Shown: one piece after another, positions 1 to 8,199 of the stretch
Layout of the letters: each line of letters opens with the position of its first letter
How positions within the stretch are numbered: the first letter of the stretch is position 1
Source: Chara braunii
Lineage: Eukaryota; Streptophyta; Charophyceae; Charales; Characeae
Assembly: GCA_003427395.1 (NCBI GenBank)
Contig: BFEA01000008.1
Location: 7,668,441-7,690,149 of the forward strand
Direction of reading: 5' to 3'
Length of the DNA stretch: 21,709 nt
Notes under the pieces: generated by a model
The model's database searches: none
Told to the model about the DNA's origin: nothing
What the model saw: only the letters and a program-made list of their open reading frames with translations
Position numbers and translations under genes: made by a program

Positions 1-173
1 AACAAACTCAGAACAGTCTAAAAACAGACCCAAACCAGACTCAAATTAACTCAGAACATGATAAAAACAGACCCAAAACAGACTCAAACAAACTCAGAAC
101 AGTCTAAAAACCAACCCAAAACAGACTCAAAGAAACTCAGAGCAGTCTGAAAACAGAATCAGACAGACTCAAA
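1..173. repeat. 43-bp tandem minisatellite, about four units
   Basis: The core AACTCAGA recurs at 5, 48, 91 and 134, exactly 43 bp apart. Each unit also carries a run of A, CAGACCCAAA and CAGACTCAAA. Units 1 to 3 are close and unit 4 is more diverged (CAGAATCAGACAGACTCAAA). A decayed continuation with the same CAGACTCAAA and CAGACTGAA words runs to about 290. The array is cut by the window edge, so its true copy number is unknown. No coding potential is seen. Confidence 0.85.
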
Positions 174-325
174 TGGACATGTAGACTACAACCGACTCAA
201 AGAGCCTCAAACAGTCACACAGACAGAACCAGACAGACTGAAGTGGATGCATGGACTCCAGCAGACTGGAAACAGACTTGAACAGACTCAGGAGTCAAAA
301 CAGAATTCTTCGCAATGTAATGTTA

Positions 326-391
326 AGAATCACACGAGCATTAAAAAAAGAAAAAAAAAAAAAAAAAAAAAAAAAAAAGAATCACACGAGC
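326..391 (+). mobile_element. Poly(A)-only insertion flanked by a 14-bp target-site duplication
   Basis: The 14-mer AGAATCACACGAGC occurs at 326-339 and again at 378-391. Between the copies lies only ATT followed by a poly(A) tract with one G. The upstream junction reads GTT then AAGAATC, which fits the TT|AA nick preference of L1-type endonucleases. I read this as target-primed reverse transcription that copied little beyond the tail. Duplication by unequal exchange is a less likely alternative. Confidence 0.75.
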
Positions 392-416
392 GTCGTTGGC
401 ACTTTGACAAACACCC

Positions 417-441
417 TCCCGGGATGGTAAAAATCCCGGGA
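417..441. repeat. Perfect 9-bp hairpin
   Basis: TCCCGGGAT at 417-425 is the reverse complement of ATCCCGGGA at 433-441, with a 7-nt loop GGTAAAA. It is followed at once by a T10 run (444-453). The structure is visible directly; its role is unknown. Confidence 0.8.
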
Positions 442-453
442 GATTTTTTTTTT

Positions 454-806
454 GGAACTCCATCGCAGTCGTAGGAGCTGCGCCCAGTGGACCGGGCTGA
501 CCAATGGCCCGTGGTCAAAGGCGCGAAATCCGCCCGGCACCCTATGTGGGGACGGCCTGGCCAACCCATGTGCACAGCCAAACAGCCTAGAGAGAAAGTA
601 TATAAAGTAAAGTAATACACAAAGCCTAGCCATGGCGGTGCATATGTCTATACCTGACATCATTCTCCTGCCTCCTGCAATGAGCGGCAGCCTAGTGGAA
701 CTCACCGATGAGTAAAATAACATACAAACGGAAAACATGAAGAAGCTCAAAGCTTGAATAACTCGTGAGAGAAAAAAAATCGACAAAAGGAGAAAGAAAA
801 ATACAG

Positions 807-811
<5 letters not shown>
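454..811. other. Stretch without a recognised gene
   Basis: Read on the minus strand, the GC-rich 454-600 sequence runs into an A10 tail at 444-453, which could be the 3' end of a short retroposon. I see no convincing Pol III A and B boxes and no target duplication. The rest is A-rich and leads into the AG microsatellite. Open frames crossing it only translate simple repeats. Confidence 0.4.

Positions 812-883
<72 letters not shown>
812..883. repeat. (AG)n microsatellite, about 36 units
   Basis: An uninterrupted AG dinucleotide run. The flanks are purine-rich on the left (AGAAAAAAGAGAG) and GGGTTGAGGG on the right. Long open frames on the minus strand here are Ser-Leu runs from the repeat and are not genes. 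Confidence 0.97.
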
Positions 884-886
<3 letters not shown>

Positions 887-1285
887 TGAGGGATAACGAG
901 ACGAAGAAGAGAGTCGTGCAAGGAACATAGCATGTTTCAGAAAAGGGAAAAAAAGGTGCGGTCGACATTTTTGCCTTGCCATCTTGACAGATGGCAGCAT
1001 CGCACTTGCAAAAAGCCTGTTGTCCAGTAATCCTCTGCAAGATGAACTTCGCAGATCGAGAGGAATGGAAAATAAAGGCCTAGTAGTTGCACTAATCTCC
1101 ATCCACCGAGATTTTTAAAGGCATCTGGACAAACACCACGTCCATATAAGCATTCAAAATGTCCACGGATGGCGAGTGGTGCAATTGGGCCCTGGCTCCC
1201 AGACATCTGTTGCCCAATTTGCCCAACAATATTCTTGAAGACCAACTTGCCAGGTGTGCGGAAGGCAGGCATTTTTTTCTCCATC

Positions 1286-1287
<2 letters not shown>
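884..1287. other. Stretch without a recognised gene
   Basis: About 400 bp between two microsatellites. I see no protein similarity, RNA gene or inverted-repeat element in it. Open frames on both strands are short or borrow length from the neighbouring repeats. Confidence 0.5.

Positions 1288-1349
<62 letters not shown>
1288..1349. repeat. (CT)n microsatellite, about 31 units
   Basis: A pure CT run followed by a T-rich pyrimidine tract (1350-1380). It is the reverse complement in kind of the (AG)n tract 400 bp upstream, and the immediate flanks of the two also match in inverted orientation. Confidence 0.97.
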
Positions 1350-1355
<6 letters not shown>

Positions 1356-1463
1356 TTTCTTTCTCTTTTTTGTTTTTTGGTCCAGCAATTGGCTCCAGGA
1401 TGGACTTTGCGGATATAGGAAAGGAAACAAACGCGCTGAAGCAGATGCAGGAAAGGAACCTAA

Positions 1464-1638
1464 GGGCATGTGCTCACACTAGACATTTTGAACTGCGCTC
1501 TGGACGCGATTACTGCCAGATGCATCCAGGTCTAAGCGTAATTGCTGTCAGATGCGTTCAGAAAAGTGCTAATACGAAGGGAAAAAAGAAAAGGAAACAG
1601 AAAAAAAAGAAAAGAGAAGTGGTTGTGTGAGTGTGGCC
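1464..1638. mobile_element. MITE with TAA target duplication (PIF/Harbinger-like)
   Basis: TAA occurs at 1461-1463 and 1639-1641. The left end reads GGGCATGTGCTCACACTAG and the right end, reverse-complemented, GGCCACACTCACACAACC, so the ends are imperfect inverted repeats sharing CTCACAC. A 3-bp TWA duplication with G-rich ends is the mark of PIF/Harbinger (Tourist-like) MITEs. The interior (about 1498-1576) aligns with 9900-9978. It is non-coding and 175 bp long. Confidence 0.6.
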
Positions 1639-1685
1639 TAAGGAAACTTACTTGCTGAAGAAGCCTATACACGAAAAGAAATTAC

Positions 1686-1715
1686 TAAATAAATAAATAA
1701 ATAAAATAAATAAAA
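1686..1715. repeat. (TAAA)n microsatellite
   Basis: About seven TAAA units with one slip (TAAAA). It could be the tail of an old retroposon, but no target duplication is seen. Confidence 0.85.
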
Positions 1716-2155
1716 AGAAATTTCTGTCTTCCCTGGAATAGACAATGACGGTGGAGCTGAAAATGATGTTGTGTTGTGTTCGGGGGAAGATGGTAGGAAA
1801 GGAAACGAGTCACTCACCCAAGCGCGCATACGTGAAAGGAAGCTCGTGCAAGTCTCTTGTGTCTCCCAATAATTTAAGCGATTATTCCCGGGATCCCGAT
1901 TCTGACAAGTCTTGAACTGGTCTCGACTCTCGATTGCTGGGCCCAAATCGACACCGGAAGGGCCCATGAACTTACCAAATATAGGAAAGGCATGACATTG
2001 TGTGAAGACGAGCACAAAGGCATACCCAGGCAAGATCTTTCCTGGATGTACCTGACTGGAATTACAGTCACTACTCGTTGTATCTCCTGATTCTGACTGC
2101 AATTACGTGCATTGTGCAGTCACTAGTCCCGGAAGTCCTTGTGTGAGTACGCGCT
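1716..2155. other. Stretch without a recognised gene
   Basis: About 440 bp. A 145-residue minus-strand open frame crosses it but shows no motif, signal or similarity I recognise, and its end is low-complexity. I do not call it a gene. Confidence 0.4.
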
Positions 2156-2158
2156 TCG

Positions 2159-2218
2159 GGGTCTCACTCCACCACTCTAGCTAGAGTCTGCTAGACTCTT
2201 GAAAAAAAATCAAGAGTC
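2159..2218. repeat. TIR fragment and hairpin of the CTCTYGAAA element family
   Basis: GGGTCTCACTCCACCACTCT resembles the element ends at 2317, 4677 (reverse complement) and 13385. It is followed by a perfect 9-bp hairpin: GACTCTTGA at 2194-2202, a loop of seven A, and TCAAGAGTC at 2210-2218. I cannot find the matching other end, so this is a solo or truncated end. Confidence 0.5.
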
Positions 2219-2241
2219 CTTCTAGGTTGTCAGAGTGCCAA

Positions 2242-2294
2242 AATAGCTGAAATTCTTTTTTTTTTTTTTTTTTTGGGAATAATAGCTGAAATTC
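2242..2294 (-). mobile_element. Poly(A)-only insertion (minus strand) with 14-bp target-site duplication
   Basis: AATAGCTGAAATTC is present at 2242-2255 and 2281-2294. The 25 bp between are T19 plus GGGAAT, which is ATTCCC(A)19 on the minus strand. It is a second independent example of an insertion made almost only of poly(A), in the other orientation and at an unrelated target. Confidence 0.78.
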
Positions 2295-2316
2295 CGCCTG
2301 CCCATCGCTTCACATA

Positions 2317-2798
2317 GGGCCTCGCCACACCACTCTTGAAACGGGGAAATTTTTCAAGAGCTGTCAGACGTTCTCAAGAGTTGGGTTTTCAAGAGTTCCG
2401 GGCCCCTCGCCACACAGCACTCTCAAAAGCGTGATGGTGTTGGACAAACGATGGAAAACGACAGTCGTGCAGCTTTGTTTTTTCCGAATGGAGTCAGGAT
2501 AACGGCCCGACAGCTCTCGAAAATCGAGTGTTTTCCAGTCGTGCAGCTTTGTTTTTTCCGAATGGAGTCAGGATAACGGCCCGACAGCTCTCGAAAATCG
2601 AGAGTCCTTCGAGTGCCCTTGGGAGGACGCTTGAAAAGCGCGGTGCTCCAGGCTGGGCGTTTAGGAGTTTCGAGAGCTACTCTCGAAACGAGGTTCTGAC
2701 AACTCTCGAAAGAGTTTTCGGGCCACAACTCCCAAGTGGCTGTGTGGCGACGGATCCAACTCTTGAAAACCGGGTTTCAAGAGTGGTGTGCCGAGGCC
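2317..2798. mobile_element. Foldback/TIR element A rich in CTCTYGAAA motifs
   Basis: The left end is GGGCCTCGCCACACCACTCT. The right end, reverse-complemented, is GGCCTCGGCACACCACTCTT, so the ends match except for small changes. The interior holds many direct and inverted copies of CTCTTGAAA and CTCTCGAAA, including a perfect 10-bp hairpin at 2759-2784 (ACTCTTGAAA, loop ACCGGG). No transposase frame is present, so this is a non-autonomous element of about 480 bp. The 3-bp flanks do not match, so the target duplication has decayed or the right end has lost bases. Its interior aligns with element D at 4367-4677. Confidence 0.6.
2462..2602. repeat. Exact 67-bp tandem duplication, period 74 bp
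   Basis: 2462-2528 and 2536-2602 are identical by eye, beginning CAGTCGTGCAGC and ending CTCGAAAATCGAG, separated by TGTTTTC. The identity suggests a recent event inside element A. Confidence 0.93.
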
Positions 2799-2983
2799 AG
2801 TGCCTGCAATCGGGTGGCCGTGGCTGCAACCCGCCCGGCCCAGCTGCAGCCGACAGGTGCGGTCCAGGGCCAGTTTTGGAACATGCAGGCCCAACTCTGT
2901 TTCAGCCAGGTGGTGGCATGGCCCGGCTGCGGGCCACAGCTGGCCGCAAAATTAGTCGGGTCAGCCGAACAGGCCTGTATATA

Positions 2984-3052
2984 TAGAGATAGATAGATAG
3001 GTTTACATATATATATTGATACATAGATAGATTTACATATATATATGCATGA
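2984..3052. repeat. AT and GATA-rich simple repeat, two imperfect units
   Basis: TAGATAGATAGGTTTACATATATATATTG is followed by a second ATAGATAGATTTACATATATATATG. It is a low-complexity repeat with no coding value. Confidence 0.8.
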
Positions 3053-3308
3053 GTTTAGGGCTGGAGTACGTAGGTCCAACTTTGCCTCCCGACCGTTAGC
3101 CCTGCGTCGCAGCCCACCCAAGGCTGAATGACAAACATGAAATGCTGTATGAAAAACATGCATGAGGGGAGGAAAGGAAAGCAGAAGGGCCCTATAGGGT
3201 AAGAACAGGTACAACAAGAGGGAGATATTCATAGTAATAAAGACCTCTTATTAGAAGATGCAACCAGGAAGAGGACAGGAGACAAGCGGTCTGAGAGACT
3301 CCTAGGAG
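3053..3308. other. Stretch without a recognised gene
   Basis: Mixed sequence before the poly(C) run. No motif, RNA or element end is recognised. Confidence 0.4.
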
Positions 3309-3356
<48 letters not shown>

Positions 3357-3376
3357 CCCCGCCCCGCCCCACCCCC
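3309..3376. repeat. 47-nt poly(C) run with GCCCC repeats
   Basis: C47 at 3309-3355, followed by GCCCCGCCCCGCCCCACCCCCT. The opposite strand is G47, able in principle to form G-quadruplexes. Such runs are hard to sequence, so the length is uncertain. Confidence 0.95.
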
Positions 3377-3646
3377 TGAGATCTTTCTGCTGCATGACGG
3401 GGTTCTGCTAGGAAGCTTCCTGGCCAGCAGAAGTAACCCCGGGGAGGCCATGATTTGAAGGGTGGGATGGTCCGTAGCAGGCCCCCCCTTGACAGGAGAG
3501 TAGTACCAAAGGGCTGGCTGACCCTTTTTCTACATCTTTTCTGTGCTTGAACTCATGCTTGCGAGCGATAAGCAACTGGACTGATGGCCCCCAGAATAAA
3601 AGGGGCTTTGTGTTTTGTTACCAAAAAAAAAAAAAAAAAAAAAAAA
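3377..3646 (+). other. Candidate retroposed mRNA 3' end with AATAAA and poly(A)
   Basis: AATAAA at 3595-3600 lies 22 nt before a 24-nt A run at 3623-3646, the usual spacing of a cleaved and polyadenylated transcript. This suggests the 3' end of a processed, reverse-transcribed RNA. I find no coding similarity upstream and no target duplication, so the parent transcript is unknown. Chance placement of AATAAA is the alternative. Confidence 0.45.
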
Positions 3647-4226
3647 GGTCAGGAACACAAAGAACTTAAACAAAACAGTGTCAATGTATCTGAACCGCAT
3701 GAAGGGTCAGTGCGTTCATTTTCGGAACACCTGCGGCGCAACATGCTGGAGTTCGTCACTTCAATTTCCCTGGGGCAGGAAATGACCTTGGGGCAGCGGG
3801 CAACTACGTGTGAGATGTTTGAGTGTCACATCGACTCTGTATGGGTGGGAAACGTCCTTGGGGCAGATAGCAGACAAACTTCAAAATCGTGAAGCCCCTA
3901 AGGTCAGTAAGCTGGCGGGTGGCGAACTGGCAGGGCAGAAACGGTGGGTTCATCCTCAGGGAGAGAGAGAGGGGGAGGGGGTGTACCACGCTGGTGCGCA
4001 AATTGCTTCTAAATAACGATGTTCATTTGAATTTTCAGTTCAAAAAGAAAACAAAACAAAAAAAGAAAAAATGTACCCGGACAGAGCAGAAGATCATTGC
4101 CATTGGCTGCAGATAGGCCTACAACTTTATTTTAGTCTGGGCGGCCAGAGTGGCATCAAATTGGGTCCTGGTCCGGCTGGCTGCAGTTGGGCAATTTTTC
4201 AAGTTTCAGGCCAGGTCATCTGACGT
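3647..4226. other. Stretch without a recognised gene
   Basis: About 580 bp. The word CTTGGGGCAG, or a close variant, occurs three times (near 3770, 3788 and 3857), and a short GA-rich run lies at 3960-3980. Open frames are short and unsupported. Confidence 0.4.
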
Positions 4227-4322
4227 GGATGCATCTGACCTCAATTCCGTCCAGAGGTTACTCTGATTGAGGCCACATTCACTGCTACTAACCTCGGGAC
4301 ACAATTGAGGTCAGATGCATCC
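4227..4322. mobile_element. 96-bp inverted-repeat element with perfect 20-bp arms
   Basis: GGATGCATCTGACCTCAATT at 4227-4246 is the exact reverse complement of 4303-4322, and similarity continues inward imperfectly through CCAGAGGTTA and TAACCTCGGG. Part of the sequence (about 4268-4295) matches, inverted, the right end of the MITE at 9540-9678. I see no clear target duplication. It is probably a MITE or a rearranged end of that family. Confidence 0.7.
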
Positions 4323-4366
4323 AAAACCTCTAGACAACAGAACTAACTGGTTTGCCCGCTGGGATT

Positions 4367-4677
4367 CCAGGTCCACTCCTGACCACCCTAGAAAATCCTG
4401 AGGTCGCAGGCAGGCAGGCACTCTAGAACACTCTAGAGCGCACTTCGGTAGCTCGGTCTGACAGTGCTCTTGAAAGGCAAGGCATTTTCAAGAGCGGCTT
4501 TCAAGAGCTCGCGGAGCGACACCCACTCTTGAGTCTTGACCATTTCAAACGGTTTCTGACAACTCTGGAACTCGTCTTTTTTTTTTTTTTTTTTTTTTTT
4601 TTTCGGGAGGCTGATCCTAGAGCAAGTGGAGCCAATATCCGACTCTTGAATTTAGAGTAGTGGAGCGAGACCCCCCT
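4367..4677. mobile_element. Foldback/TIR element D, relative of element A, with internal poly(T)
   Basis: The left end is near GGTCCACTCCTGACCACCCT. The right end, reverse-complemented, is GGTCTCGCTCCACTACTCTA. The interior shares TCTGACAACTCT, then CGGG, then CAAGTGG, then ACTCTTGA, in the order seen in element A (2694-2767), which shows common descent. A T26 run at about 4577-4603 sits where element A has only TTTT, so it expanded or was inserted later. No target duplication is visible. Confidence 0.5.
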
Positions 4678-4699
4678 TAGTACTAGCCCTGCTGATGTC

Positions 4700-7480
4700 C
4701 AAGGATTTTAATTTCACAGCATACTATAACATCAATCGCATCCAATGGTTCAAGGGAACAAAGGAACGGCCTGTGACGAACCAGCTTCTGAGCCTGCGCC
4801 ATCTTCCGGACCCCTTCTCTCTCTTTTTCTTTTCGAATTTTGCTCGGCCCAACAAAGCCCCTCTCTGTTTTTGACTAAAGATGCCTTGCTGATTCTGTTT
4901 TCATAATTTGGGAAATGCATGGGAATTGCACGCGCTTTAGTAAGCGCGCTAGGAATTTGGCCCAGCAGTTAGAAATTCCGAAATAAACGAAACCCGACGA
5001 GTCCTTTTTGTGCATGAATGTTCTCGACTACGTCGCGGAAAACTCTGGGAATTTGGTGGGAATACGAATGGATGTAGGACTGCCTTTTCCCGCGCCTACT
5101 TTACGCGCGGATATGGTGATGTCAATTTTTGAGTTAGCATAGGATTTAGTAAACTGTAACTGTTATGGTGCCTCTTTTTGCATTTGTGATCGGCGCCATG
5201 CAAGCGAGCTTCCCCCTTTCTGCTCCCCTCGCCATCTTCGACGCTCCCTTCGCGCCCACGCTCACTCTCCTGCCGTAACCGTTTTTCCCTCTCTCTCTCT
5301 CCTTCTCTCCCCGCGCGCCTTTTCTCTTTCTTGATCGTCTGAATCTTGGATCCGTTTCGCGCTATCCCGCGCACCCTTCTTCCTCCCACTCTGAGTCCTA
5401 CGCCCAAGAGCCCGATCGATCCTCTCTTCACTACCGTTCAACCAAGGAGAGGCGCCGTGTAAGGAGAAACTCCTATTACGCGACGACTCTGATTAGCTGT
5501 GATCGGACTCAGCAGGATCGACATGGCTTTTCGCCGGGCGATTATCCCCAAGTCCTCTCTCACCCTTCCCTGACTCAACCTTCATCCTCCCTCGTACCTA
5601 CCTCCCTTCCCACAACTATAAATTTTGCAAGCGCGCCCGCAAATCTCTCTCTCAACTCGTCTGCTACTAGACTGCTAGCTTCCGGGAAGCAGTGGCTAGA
5701 TGGTATGTGTGGAGTGCGAGTCGAAAAGTCCCGACGAGCTGACTGTAGCCTGGCCGGCGGTGCGCCTGATCGCAACGACGGACTGTGGGATCCGGGCAGG
5801 CCGTGTCGAGACGAAGTCGGCGGGGCGACGATCGCAGTAGTGGAAAGTGGCACGTGACGGCCGGGATCGTTAGTGCATATATGGGGATAGTGATCAAAGT
5901 TGAATGGATGAATGGCCCGGGGCCATAGTGGAACTTCACGGCGGATGCGCCTCCTTGTCTCGAATCTATTCTTTGGTGTGAATGCAGCTCCACGGCAGTT
6001 AAGCCGAAAATTCTTTTCATCTTCCGATTTTTGCGTGATTTTCCTCTATCTTGTTGTTCTCAACCATTTCACACTTCTTTTCCCCACCTACTTTATGGCA
6101 TGAATGACTATGTATGCTTGTCATGAAATGGTTGTCTGATGGGTTTGCGTTTGATTAGCCATGGGATGACGGGGCAGGGGTGCAGAGCACACGGAGAACT
6201 GAATGATGCATGGCTGCCATTTTCGCACCTTCCGCTATAAGTGACCGTAAGTGTAGATGGAAATACTCGGATGATGAAATTGTCGTTTGATGGACTGGTC
6301 TCTGATTAGGCCGAAGAGTTGTTACGAATGGAATGTATGAACATAGTCGAGTCGTTGGCAAGGAAAATGTTGTTGGGATTTTGTTCGAGAATGCAAGAGT
6401 GTTTAGATCTGTCGGTGATGTGATTGTGGGAGAGTACCCCGGGATCTTTAACCCGGAATACACTGTGCATGCCATCTGCCTTATGCTGAACGACATCTGT
6501 AGCTTGCCCTCGATACGCAAAACCCGAGAGGCGGTCTATCGTCTCAGGAAGAAAAAAAAGTGCCACGTGCGACCTGCATGCGTGGATCAATTGCCGTGTC
6601 TCGCCGGATGCGAGTTCTGTCCCCACGGTTTCTTTATGAAGATTTCCTGGCGAGACCGCTAGATCATCGCGAATATTCTCTCTCTCTCTCTCCGATCTAT
6701 TTTTGAGAAAATGGAGGAGTGTTCTCACCTTGCTTCGTATGACTAAGGTGAATAAAAGCTATCGCCGAAAAAACCCGATCGACAGGTTGTGTACTTTCGA
6801 TCATTACGATTGTCGTACTAGTGATGAATGATTGAGACCAACCTTTGCGACTAATTGGATTGCCATGTGGGCTGACGGCCTCAACCCGACTGGGCGTCGG
6901 CCTCCCGTATCCCCGCCACGTCCCTTCCTGTACAACGAGAAGAGGGCACGTGTATGCGAGTGGGACGTGTGAGAAGCCGTCGCCAAGATCGGCGGCTGAT
7001 ACTATTTCCCTTCTGAAACTCGGTGCTCGGTGTTCGTTGGCGCTGATTTTGTCATTGTTGATACGCATTTTCCGCCTTATTCGCTGCTATTGCCGTTTAA
7101 TGAGTTGATCGTCATTTCGTGGACGACAGTGGCGCCCCATTGGCCTAACACTCTGTGCAGCGATTGTTGTCGCTTCGAGCGTTACCAATCAAAAGGCTTC
7201 CACTACCGAGTACGGAGTGAGGACGAACATAAGGAAAGAGCCACGCGGCTGAGACCCTCCACGTCGGATTTTGAGTTATGCAATGAGCGGCGTCAGGATT
7301 TGATCCGAAAACGGGACACCAAGTACGTCCCCGCCCCCTTTCACGCGAAGCGAAGAGCAACGGCCCGATGGGAAGTTCAACGATACTTTTTGGATTGAAC
7401 TTCCCCGCGTCGTGCGTCCCGCGCGCGCCTTTTTTCTCCCTCAAAACCCGCGCAGTGACGGACCCTCCCCTTTCTTACTA
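4700..7480. other. CpG-rich, repeat-poor stretch; possible LTR or promoter region
   Basis: About 2.8 kb without the MITEs and microsatellites seen around it, visibly richer in CG dinucleotides. No open frame has a recognised domain; the longest (121-140 aa) overlap each other on opposite strands. It ends near GACGACAGTGGCGCCC at about 7122-7137, which resembles an LTR terminus (ACA) followed by a TGGCGCC primer-binding site of retrotransposons. A matching LTR start (perhaps TGTGACG near 4772) and a second LTR are not shown, so this remains a guess. It could instead be host upstream or untranslated sequence. Confidence 0.3.
5617..5623 (+). promoter_or_regulatory. Possible TATA box
   Basis: TATAAAT lies downstream of a long pyrimidine-rich tract (5200-5340) and just before another CT-rich run (5645-5655), an arrangement seen at plant promoters. 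No gene can be assigned to it. Confidence 0.25.
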
Positions 7481-8190
7481 AGTCGGACCGGCACAGGGGA
7501 TTTCGGTTCTGTCCGTGTCCCCGCACTCAACTTTCCAAAAATCCTTGGCACACCCCATCTCGCTGTCTTTCTGGGGCCCCTTCCACAATTTAAACACTCC
7601 GAACGAAAGACAGCGCAGGGCGTGAGGTTGAGCGTCACCAGCCAAATTCGCCTCTCTCCAATGGCAGATCGTCCACCGCTGCCTGCCTACTAATGACTGG
7701 GTGATTGACCCCTCCTCCCTTGGAGCAAAAAGGGGTGCCCTTATCAGCTCCTCTAGCATCAACCCTGGTGTTTCAAAAAAAAAAAAAAAAAAGGGGGTTA
7801 GCCCTCCCATGGTGCAAAGCCTGCCAGCAAACCTTCCCACATGGCAGGCCCAGAGAAACCACTGAGCATCTTTTCCTACAATGCCTGCCAGCGGTGCTGA
7901 CGTGGCGCTGGTGGGATCGTATCTGGAGGCAACTGGGCACCGATACGGAGTGGCCATGGGGCTGGAAAGCCCTTCTTCGGGGCGCCTGGCAGCCCCCCCC
8001 CAGTCGGCCCCCTTCACAGACCATCTTTTCCAGCTGGATTGAAAGGCAGTCCTATGGGCCTTCTGGTGGCAACGCTATGCCCTCAGTCTGGAGGAAGTCC
8101 GGGTGGATGGATGGGTCAGAGGTTACAGAAAAAATGATATGCCAATTCATACAAACAGAGCTCCAATCTAGACGGGACCTTGGTTCCATC
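7480..8190 (+). pseudogene. Decayed LINE (L1-type) 3' fragment: reverse transcriptase C-terminal part
   Basis: The reading with small frame changes follows the long LINE copy at 18300-18960. At 7641 onward it reads AKFASLQWQIVHRCLPTN, against AKIASLQWQLEHRCLPTN in the long copy. It then gives RGLALPWCK at 7793-7825, interrupted by a nested insertion. Next come the zinc-motif residues CK.C and H.FLQC, then WRWWDRIW near 7909, SEVTEKM and FIQTEL. Two TGA codons (about 7617-7627) and frame changes show it is dead. The 5' edge is uncertain: similarity is clear from about 7570 and weak from 7480. In L1-type elements this part follows the RT and contains a Cys/His zinc cluster (zf-RVT) thought to bind RNA. 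The tail of the same copy resumes at 8442. Confidence 0.85.
7727..7797 (+). mobile_element. Short poly(A)-tailed retroposon nested in the LINE fragment
   Basis: The LINE codons for Gln/Lys-Arg-Gly are interrupted: AAAAAGGGG at 7727-7735 is repeated as the end of an A18 run plus GGGGG at 7788-7797. The insert is TGCCCTTATCAGCTCCTC onward (7736 to about 7774) plus poly(A). The comparison with the long LINE copy proves the insertion, because GGAGCAAA..GG is continuous there. The duplication starts with A5, as L1 target nicking predicts. The source of the 39-nt body is unknown. Confidence 0.8.
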
Positions 8191-8199
8191 TAGCTTGGT

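Noticed and set aside
1-300. CRISPR-like array
   Set aside because: The 43-bp units are directly tandem without unique spacers, and the DNA is clearly eukaryotic.
382-1102. Long minus-strand open frames with Ser-Leu runs
   Set aside because: They are translations of the (AG)n tract and its flanks; no domain and no support outside the repeat.
4577-4650. SINE 3' end next to the poly(T), resembling the retroposon at 7736 (CTCTAG-ATCA-CC)
   Set aside because: The sequence after the poly(T) aligns with the interior of element A (2710-2767), so it belongs to the TIR element; the short match to 7736 is chance.
6306-6728. Overlapping 109-140-codon frames on both strands
   Set aside because: They overlap antisense, have no motif or similarity and differ in no way from chance frames in GC-rich DNA.
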